A stretch of 7,802 nucleotides of DNA. Origin: Actinomycetes bacterium (GTDB lineage: Bacteria; Actinomycetota; Acidimicrobiia; Spongiisociales; UBA5794). A program made the position numbers and the translations under genes. The notes beneath the pieces were generated by a model. It had not been told where the DNA came from. It saw only the letters and a program-made list of their open reading frames with translations, and ran no database searches. The stretch lies in NCBI GenBank assembly GCA_024275815.1, contig JAJRYI010000502.1:1-7802 (forward strand), given 5' to 3'. Below are positions 1-5,588 of the stretch, one piece after another (position 1 is the stretch's first letter; the number at the start of each line of letters is the position of its first letter).

Positions 1-288
1 CTCCGCTTCCACCTTCCCGAGGCGCTCCCCGAGCGCTCGACCCAGTTGCTGTTGGGACTCGCTGAGCGAATCCGTCAACGCCCTGGAGGAGTCGACCTGC
101 TGTTTGGCAACCGTATCGACCTTGCCGACGAGCATCTGTTGTGACTGCATCAACTCGGCCATCCGCTGCTCGAGTGCCGCGGCGTACGGGTCCTGGGCTC
201 CCCGGGCCGAACGCATCTGGAGATAGGCGAGGGTTCCGACCCCGATCACGACCGCGACCAACAACACGATGAGGAGTACTTCGATCAC
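1..288 (-). CDS. RmuC-like membrane-anchored coiled-coil protein, N-terminus (partial)
   Basis: The gene reads leftward and is cut by the window edge after 96 codons. The start is a GTG at 288, with a GGAAGG ribosome binding site nine bases upstream; no other start codon is seen in this frame just upstream. Residues 2-22 form one hydrophobic segment (IEVLLIVLLVAVVIG and on), followed by a short basic patch. From about residue 40 to the edge it is polar and rich in Gln, Leu and Glu in a coiled-coil pattern, ending in repeats like LGRALGERLGKVEAE. An N-terminal anchor followed by a long coiled coil is the usual front end of RmuC, a putative nuclease-fold protein that limits DNA rearrangements. 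The diagnostic RmuC domain lies outside the window, so another membrane-anchored coiled-coil protein is possible. It sits where thrB usually follows thrC, with a 121-base gap that suggests its own promoter. Confidence 0.6.
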   Translation of the reverse strand, partial: MIEVLLIVLLVAVVIGVGTLAYLQMRSARGAQDPYAAALEQRMAELMQSQQMLVGKVDTVAKQQVDSSRALTDSLSESQQQLGRALGERLGKVEAE

Positions 289-327
289 GATCGATGCCCT
301 TCCGTTTCCGTCTTCACACCTATCTGC

Positions 328-350
328 AGGGTAAGGGATGGGGGTGACAG
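328..350 (-). promoter_or_regulatory. Candidate promoter of the rmuC-like gene, resembling the RecA-NDp DNA-damage promoter
   Basis: On the minus strand, CTGTCA (350-345) is followed by 11 bases and then TACCCT (333-328), about 40 bases before the GTG start. The mycobacterial LexA-independent damage promoter (RecA-NDp, activated by PafBC) has, as I recall it, the form TTGTCR-gtg-N8-TAnnnT, with the same 11-base gap between its two parts. The match covers TGTCA, the spacing and TAnnnT. It lacks the lower-weight gtg, which is CCC here. The gene's likely role in DNA recombination makes the match plausible, but so short a motif can arise by chance. Confidence 0.35.
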
Positions 351-367
351 AAAGGCTCGACCGCTGT

Positions 368-392
368 CGGCCATTGGCCATCGGCCATCGGC
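368..392. repeat. Tandem heptamer YGGCCAT, about 3.5 copies
   Basis: Three head-to-tail heptamers are visible: CGGCCAT (368-374), TGGCCAT (375-381) and CGGCCAT (382-388), followed by a partial CGGC. The unit contains the self-complementary GGCC, so adjacent units can also pair, for example GGCCA with TGGCC at 369-379. It lies in the thrC to rmuC-like spacer and has no evident coding role. Confidence 0.7.
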
Positions 393-404
393 GGAAGCGC
401 CGCC
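390..404 (-). terminator. Small hairpin just downstream of thrC, possible weak terminator
   Basis: GGCGG (390-394) and CCGCC (400-404) form a five-base GC stem with a five-base loop, starting five bases past the thrC stop. No T-tract follows on the minus strand, so it is not a canonical intrinsic terminator. It could slow transcription or mark the 3' end of the hom-thrC message. Confidence 0.3.
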
Positions 405-409
405 TGCGG

Positions 410-1432
410 TTACAGGTGCAGGGCGAATGTCACGGCGTCGAGGGTTGCCGGGACCGCCGGCGGGAACTCGATGTCGGCGGTCGCGGTGTCTGGGTCCTTG
501 AGCCCGTGCCCGGTGACCGTGCACACGACGTCTCCTTCGGGAAGGCCCGCAGCGAACTTCATGATCCCTGCAACACCTGCAGCCGACGCCGGCTCACAGA
601 ACACGCCGACCTTCGTTGCAAGGAAGCGGTAGGCAGCGAGGATCTCGTCGTCGGTGACCGCCTCGATCCTGCCACCGGATGCATCCCTCGCTTCGATCGC
701 ACCATCCCACGAAGCCGGGTTCCCGATCCGGATCGCGGTTGCGACCGTCTCTGGCTCGTCGAACACCTCACCGAACACGATCGGTGCAGCACCGGAGGCC
801 TGGAACCCCCACATCTGCGGCTTCTCGTCGATCTCGGTGTAGCCCTTCCAGTAGGCCGTGATGTTCCCGGCGTTGCCGACGGGCAACGCATGGACCGCGG
901 GTGCGTGACCGAGATCGGCAACGACCTCGAAGGCAGCGGTCTTTTGGGCTTCGATCCGGTAGGGGTTGACCGAGTTGACGAGCGCCATGTCGAAACGCTC
1001 CGACAGCGACATCACGATCGCGAGCGCGTCGTCGAAGTTCCCGTCGATCGGCACGATCGTTGCACCGTGCGCGATCGCCTGTGCGAGCTTGCCTGCAGCG
1101 ATCTTGCCGGAGGGCAGCACAACGACACAGCCGATTCCCGCCCTCGCTGCGTACGCGGCAGCGGACGCCGACGTGTTGCCGGTCGATGCACACACGACGG
1201 CGGTTGCACCGGACTCGATCGCCTTGGAGACGGCGAGCGTCATGCCTCTATCCTTGAACGAACCGGTCGGGTTGAGACCTTCGAACTTCAGGTAGACGTC
1301 GCGCTCGACGACGTCGGCTACCGCAGGTGCCGGGATCAGGGGCGTTCCCCCTTCGAGCAACGTGACGATCGGCGTGGCATCACTCACGGGGAGACGATCA
1401 CGATGCTCTGTGATCACCCCACGCCATCTCAC
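410..1432 (-). CDS. thrC: Threonine synthase
   Basis: This PLP enzyme converts O-phospho-L-homoserine to L-threonine and phosphate, the last step of threonine synthesis, in the cytoplasm. The 340-residue length fits the actinobacterial form. Near the N-terminus, RDRLPV and LLEGGTPL are family hallmarks. LNPTGSFKDRGM carries the PLP lysine K60. STGNTSA (83-89) contacts the cofactor and VGNAGN (185-190) cradles its phosphate. NSVNPYRIEAQKT (153-165), FCEPASAAG (278-286) and CTVTGHGLKD (304-313) follow in the expected order. The GTG start at 1432 overlaps the hom stop as GTGA, which implies translational coupling and fixes the start; it also keeps the typical opening MRWRGVI. It ends in TAA. No homoserine kinase gene follows in the window, so the supply of phosphohomoserine must be encoded elsewhere. 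Confidence 0.97.
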   Translation of the reverse strand: MRWRGVITEHRDRLPVSDATPIVTLLEGGTPLIPAPAVADVVERDVYLKFEGLNPTGSFKDRGMTLAVSKAIESGATAVVCASTGNTSASAAAYAARAGIGCVVVLPSGKIAAGKLAQAIAHGATIVPIDGNFDDALAIVMSLSERFDMALVNSVNPYRIEAQKTAAFEVVADLGHAPAVHALPVGNAGNITAYWKGYTEIDEKPQMWGFQASGAAPIVFGEVFDEPETVATAIRIGNPASWDGAIEARDASGGRIEAVTDDEILAAYRFLATKVGVFCEPASAAGVAGIMKFAAGLPEGDVVCTVTGHGLKDPDTATADIEFPPAVPATLDAVTFALHL

Positions 1433-2718
1433 GGGTTCGTCCCAAGCACACGGATCACGGACGCGACCTCGATGACCTCATCGATCTTGCGCAACGATGC
1501 AATGGCCTCCCTCTGGGATGCCTCCGGGGCACTGTGCGTCACGACGATCAACGCCGCCTCGTCGTCGACACCCTCCTGCCACACCGAGCGGATCGACACG
1601 CCTGCATCGCCGAACCCCGAAGCGATCTGGGCGAGCACACCGGGCCGATCGTCGACCTGCAAGCGAACGTACCAACGAGTCTGGATGTCGGCAAAGGGAA
1701 CGAGGTCTCCCGGCGAGAACCGGATGCGCGGCGCAACCTGAGCACCAGCGAGCGTCTCGCGCGCTGCGTCGATGACGTCCCCGAGCACTGCGGTCGCTGT
1801 CGGCTCTCCACCGGCGCCCGGGCCTGCGAACAACAACGACTCGATAGCGACTCCCTCGATGAACACGGCGTTCATCGCTCCCCGGATCGATGCCAGCGGA
1901 TGATCCAGCGGGATCATTGCAGGGTGCACGCGGGCGCTCACCCCATCGGCCGTGCGCTCACAGACCGCGACCAGCTTCACGACGTATCCGAACTCGGCTG
2001 CGAACGACATGTCCACCGCCGTGAGGTCTTCGATCCCCTCCGCGTAGACATCCTCGACGCCAACCCACGTTCCGAATGCGAGAGACGCCAGGATCGCGGC
2101 CTTCGCCGCGGCGTCTGCACCCGATACGTCGGCGGTCGGGTCCGTCTCTGCGTAGCCGAGTTCCTGTGCAGCGGCGAGCGCGGCAGCGTAGCTTGCGCCC
2201 TCCTCGGCCATCTGGGTCAAGATGTAGTTCGTCGTCCCGTTCACGATGCCAAGCACACGGTCGAGCCGCTCCCCCGCCAGCGTCTCGGACAGTGGTCGGA
2301 TGATCGGTATCCCACCACCCACAGCAGCTTCGAAGAGAAGTGGGACACCGGCGCGCTCGGCAGCAGCGATGAGCTCAGGGCCCCGCGACGCGATGAGTTC
2401 CTTGTTCGCGGTGACAACCGGCTTGCCCGCTTCGAGCGCTGCAAGGATGAGGTCCCCGGCTGGATCCTTGCCTCCCATGACCTCGACCACGAGTGCGACC
2501 GTCGGGTAGTTCACGACCTCGAAAGGATCATCGGTGAGAAGGCCCTCCGTCACCTCGAAATCGCGTTCGCGTTCGAGATCGTTCACCCCGATCCGTCGCA
2601 CGTCGAACGTGAGTCCGGTCTTGGCTGCAATCGCGTCGGACTCGCCGACGAGCCTGCGCACGAGCGCCCCGCCGACTGTTCCGGCCCCGAGGAGCCCTAT
2701 CCCGATCGATCGTTCCAT
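1429..2718 (-). CDS. hom: Homoserine dehydrogenase
   Basis: It reduces L-aspartate-4-semialdehyde to L-homoserine with NAD(P)H, the step that commits the aspartate pathway to threonine and methionine. The protein is 429 residues, normal for the monofunctional enzyme. GLLGAGTVGG (8-17) is the Rossmann nucleotide-binding loop. VTANKELIA (102-110) carries K106, AAVGGGIPII (131-140) and GIVNGTTNYIL (157-167) line the active site, and AETDPTADVSGADAAAK (190-206) supplies the catalytic D202/K206 pair. A C-terminal ACT domain starts near residue 348 (LQVDDRPGVLAQIASGF) and probably gives threonine feedback inhibition. I chose ATG 2718 because it puts the Rossmann loop at residue 8; a GTG at 2760 in frame would add 14 residues. 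Neither has a clear Shine-Dalgarno site. TATCGT (2734-2729) could be a -10 box for a nearly leaderless message. Confidence 0.96.
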   Translation of the reverse strand: MERSIGIGLLGAGTVGGALVRRLVGESDAIAAKTGLTFDVRRIGVNDLERERDFEVTEGLLTDDPFEVVNYPTVALVVEVMGGKDPAGDLILAALEAGKPVVTANKELIASRGPELIAAAERAGVPLLFEAAVGGGIPIIRPLSETLAGERLDRVLGIVNGTTNYILTQMAEEGASYAAALAAAQELGYAETDPTADVSGADAAAKAAILASLAFGTWVGVEDVYAEGIEDLTAVDMSFAAEFGYVVKLVAVCERTADGVSARVHPAMIPLDHPLASIRGAMNAVFIEGVAIESLLFAGPGAGGEPTATAVLGDVIDAARETLAGAQVAPRIRFSPGDLVPFADIQTRWYVRLQVDDRPGVLAQIASGFGDAGVSIRSVWQEGVDDEAALIVVTHSAPEASQREAIASLRKIDEVIEVASVIRVLGTNP

Positions 2719-2779
2719 GAGAACCGCGACGATAGCCGGTTTGGAGGCTGCGGCGTTCACCAGCTAGGCAGGTCTGTGA
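2719..2779. promoter_or_regulatory. Divergent spacer between hom and the M23 gene
   Basis: These 61 bases separate two outward-reading genes and should hold, or overlap, promoters for both. The only candidates I see are a minus-strand TATCGT at 2734-2729 with no convincing -35 partner, and AGG at 2770-2772, seven bases before ATG 2780, as a ribosome binding site for the plus-strand gene. No riboswitch, attenuator or operator palindrome is evident. Confidence 0.35.
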
Positions 2780-4297
2780 ATGCCTTCAGCGTTCTCCCAG
2801 CTGCGCCGACAACCCTGTATGGGCAAGACGACGTACCTCGCGCGGGTTCTGATCGCACTCGTCGTCGCCCTCTCCCTCATGATGATCACCCCTTCGAGCG
2901 CTTTGGCCACAGAGGATCAGGAACCTGTGACGGCGACCGAAACGGAGCCTCCCGACCCGAACGCCGGGGTGGCGACACCGCCTGAAGATGCCGGGCAACC
3001 ACCCTCGGTGGACCCGACCGATCCGGGTCCCGCGACGATTGCACCGAAGCCTCCCCCTCAGGGGCCGGTACCCACGTTCACACCGGTTCGTCGCATCAAA
3101 GCGAAGAGGAAGCTCGTATTCCCCATCGTGGGCGTGACGAAGTACTACGCAGGGTTCGGTGATTGCCGTGACAACTGCACCAGGGAACACTTCGGTGTCG
3201 ACATCCTGACGTACGGATGGAAAGGCCTCCCCGTCGTCGCTGCTCAGGACGGCACCGTGACCAAGGTCACCTACGACAAGGGAAAGGCAGGGTGCTCCCT
3301 CCGGATTCGGGGGCGGGACCGCTGGGAGACGAGGTACGTCCACCTCAACAACGACACCCCCGGTGGCGACGAGACCGGCTACCCGTGCCCGGCACCGGGA
3401 ATCGAGGTGGGGACGAAGGTGACGGCCGGCCAGATCATCGGGTGGGTCGGCGACAGTGGGAACGCGGAGCACACGGTGCCGAACCTCCACTTCGAGCTTC
3501 GGACACCCGGTGGCTACCCCGTCGATCCGTACCCGTCTCTGCGAGCTTCCGACAAGATCGTGTACGAGTGGCTCCCCTCGGACCCGGCGGTGATGAGCCG
3601 CACACTGGTCGAGGCGAACTGGGGGTCTTCAGAGTCGATCGTCGTCTTGATCCCGGCGTCGGAGGTAAGCAAGCTCTCGACGGACGGGACGACCGTGTCG
3701 CGGTACAGCACACCGATCCTCTTCATCGACCCGACAGATACGGCACCGGCACTCGAGGAGGTCACCCGGATGGGTGTGAGCCGTGTCGTCATCATGTCGG
3801 ACGACGACACGATGTGGCTCGAGGAGATCGTCAGACCCTATGCACAGATCGTCGAGACGACACAGTTCCCCGAGATAGCCGAACGCTCTTTGCGCTTCGT
3901 GCCCGATTCCACGGAACCGGCCACGATCGAGCACTCCCCACGCGACAGGTTCGTGACGATCATCGCCGGCGCCATCGACCGCATCCGCCGTAAGAAGAAC
4001 GTCACCGCGTACGACGAGTACACAGCCGAGCACATCGCCGTCACCTTCGACAACGGGCGTTGGGGACGCGAGCGCATCGGGAGCAGGTCCTCGAGCAAGC
4101 CGGTTCGCGACGCCGACAAGGACGTGCTGTGGTGGAACACCGGAGACGGCTGGGTCGCCACTGAACTACTCGACGACATCCCTCCACCGGGGTTCGCCTA
4201 TCTCACCGAGAAACGCGTGAACCCGTGGACGCTCACCTACCTTGCAAGCCTGTCGGCGCTTCCTCCCACCCCCGTGTGGTGGGGCGACGGAGCCTGA
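2780..4297 (+). CDS. Secreted M23-family (LytM-like) cell-wall protein with a cell-wall-binding-like region
   Basis: This 505-residue exported protein probably acts on, or binds, peptidoglycan. A basic start and a hydrophobic stretch (about 21-42, ending SSALA) form a Sec signal peptide. A Pro/Thr/acid-rich linker runs to about 100. The M23 domain (about 113-255) has HFGVD with zinc ligands H137 and D141, RYVHL with H188, and NLHFEL with zinc ligand H237. The usual HxH is NxH here: N235 replaces a catalytic histidine, so hydrolysis is uncertain. C129, C133, C172 and C203 may form disulfides. Residues about 270-375 (PILFIDPTD, then EEVTRMGVSRVVIM) resemble one divergent cell-wall-binding repeat 2. 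The C-terminal 130 residues are unrecognised and Trp-rich near the end. ATG 2780 has an AGG seven bases upstream; ATG 2819 would give a more compact signal peptide. Its neighbours on the other strand are biosynthetic and unrelated. Confidence 0.85.
   Translation: MPSAFSQLRRQPCMGKTTYLARVLIALVVALSLMMITPSSALATEDQEPVTATETEPPDPNAGVATPPEDAGQPPSVDPTDPGPATIAPKPPPQGPVPTFTPVRRIKAKRKLVFPIVGVTKYYAGFGDCRDNCTREHFGVDILTYGWKGLPVVAAQDGTVTKVTYDKGKAGCSLRIRGRDRWETRYVHLNNDTPGGDETGYPCPAPGIEVGTKVTAGQIIGWVGDSGNAEHTVPNLHFELRTPGGYPVDPYPSLRASDKIVYEWLPSDPAVMSRTLVEANWGSSESIVVLIPASEVSKLSTDGTTVSRYSTPILFIDPTDTAPALEEVTRMGVSRVVIMSDDDTMWLEEIVRPYAQIVETTQFPEIAERSLRFVPDSTEPATIEHSPRDRFVTIIAGAIDRIRRKKNVTAYDEYTAEHIAVTFDNGRWGRERIGSRSSSKPVRDADKDVLWWNTGDGWVATELLDDIPPPGFAYLTEKRVNPWTLTYLASLSALPPTPVWWGDGA
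4265..4283. terminator. Hairpin between convergent genes, within the 3' end of the M23 gene
   Basis: CCCACC (4265-4270) pairs with GGTGGG (4278-4283) around a seven-base loop. It lies in the last codons of the M23 gene and about 30 bases past the lysA stop on the minus strand. The convergent spacer itself (4298-4313) is only 16 bases and has no hairpin. It may help end lysA transcripts, but no T-tract follows and the coding sequence alone may explain it. Confidence 0.25.
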
Positions 4298-4313
4298 CAC
4301 CGACGTTGCTCCT

Positions 4314-5588
4314 TCAGTCGACGTCGCGAGCGACCAGGTCGCGGTAGGACTCGCGCTCGACGACGAGGCGCGGGACCCCTGAGTGCACGAACACGACTGC
4401 GGGACGCAGCACCTTGTTGTAGTTCGATCCCATCGAGTGCCCGTACGCACCGGTGACGGGTGTCGCGAGGAACCCGCCGACGACGAGGGACTCGGGTACG
4501 TGAGCGTCTCGCACGATGATGTCACCGGATTCGCAGTGCTTCCCGACGATGCGGACCGTCTCTGTGCGTGGGGCATCGACGTCGGTGACCGAGATGGCCT
4601 CGTACCCGCTGCCGTAGAGCACCGGACGAGGGTTGTCCGACATGCCGCCGTCGACGGCGACGTACGTTCGGATGCCGGGCACGCGTTTGATCGTTCCGAC
4701 CGTGTACACCGTCACTGCAGCCGTCGCCACGATCGTCCGGCCGGGTTCGGCAGATACCGTCGCTCCGATCCCGGCCCTCTGTACGGCCTCGCGAACCTGA
4801 TCGGCCCACTCCGAGATCGTCCCGGACTTCTCACCCTCGACGTACGCGACACCGAGGCCACCACCGATGGAGAACTCGGTTGCTCCTGAGTCCTTGACGA
4901 ACGGTGCAAGAGCGTCGATCGCCTTTCCGAAGGAGCTCACGTCGAACACCTGACTGCCGATGTGGGCGTGGACACCGATGAACTCCATCGATGGGGACGA
5001 CCGGACACGGTCGATCGCCGCCTGGGCAACGCCGTCTGTGAGTGGGAACCCGAACTTCGAGTCGGTCACGCCCGTTTGGAGGTACTCGTGGGTGTGCGCT
5101 TCGATCCCCGGATTCATCCTGAGTAAGACGGCGGGCACAGTTGCACCACTTGCAACGAGCGCCTCGATGCGGTCGATCTCGTCCCACGAGTCGACGACGA
5201 TTCGCCCCACACCGTGCTCGAGGGCCATCTCGATCTCCGCTGTGGACTTGTTGTTCCCGTGGAAGACGATGCGTTCGGGCGGCACACCGGCGTGGAGGGC
5301 AACGTACATCTCACCGCCGGTGGACACGTCGATCTTCATCCCCTCTTCGTGCACGAGCCTGGCCATGGCCGTGCACAGGAACGCCTTGGATGCGTACGCC
5401 ACGTCGGGTCCGAACGCCGAGACTGCCTCGCGACATCGTGCCCGCAGATGCTCCTCGTCGTAGATGAACAGTGGTGTGCCGAACTCGTGTGCAAGGTCCG
5501 AGACGTCGCATCCACCGATGACGAGACGGCCTTCGTCGACCTTCGCCGAGTCCGGAAGGAGGTGCCGAGGGAACACGTCGCCGTTCAC
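4314..5588 (-). CDS. lysA: Diaminopimelate decarboxylase
   Basis: It decarboxylates meso-diaminopimelate to L-lysine, the last step of lysine synthesis, using PLP in a fold-type III (alanine racemase-like) barrel. The protein has 424 residues, the usual size. AYASKAF carries the PLP lysine K68; FHGNNKS (109-115), VHAHIGSQ (206-213), IGGGLG (241-246, phosphate binding) and EPGR (281-284) follow. In the C-terminal sheet domain, CESGD (352-356) supplies residues to the partner active site across the dimer. GAYGHSMGSNYN (380-391) holds the tyrosine near the cofactor. The GTG start at 5588 overlaps the argS stop as GTGA, and translation begins VNGDVFPRHL, normal for the family. The frame is open further upstream inside argS, but that extension looks spurious. 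It is co-transcribed with argS, an old actinobacterial pairing. Confidence 0.97.
   Translation of the reverse strand: MNGDVFPRHLLPDSAKVDEGRLVIGGCDVSDLAHEFGTPLFIYDEEHLRARCREAVSAFGPDVAYASKAFLCTAMARLVHEEGMKIDVSTGGEMYVALHAGVPPERIVFHGNNKSTAEIEMALEHGVGRIVVDSWDEIDRIEALVASGATVPAVLLRMNPGIEAHTHEYLQTGVTDSKFGFPLTDGVAQAAIDRVRSSPSMEFIGVHAHIGSQVFDVSSFGKAIDALAPFVKDSGATEFSIGGGLGVAYVEGEKSGTISEWADQVREAVQRAGIGATVSAEPGRTIVATAAVTVYTVGTIKRVPGIRTYVAVDGGMSDNPRPVLYGSGYEAISVTDVDAPRTETVRIVGKHCESGDIIVRDAHVPESLVVGGFLATPVTGAYGHSMGSNYNKVLRPAVVFVHSGVPRLVVERESYRDLVARDVD

Noticed and set aside
2816..2821. Cys before the second Met of the M23 protein as a lipoprotein anchor
   Set aside because: C13 lies before the hydrophobic segment and has no lipobox; the signal peptide ends in an SSALA-type signal peptidase I site.
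338..2985. Long plus-strand open frames opposite thrC and hom (467 and 483 codons)
   Set aside because: They are Arg/Asp/Cys-rich shadows created by high-GC codon bias on the antisense of strongly recognisable enzymes, with no protein-family features.
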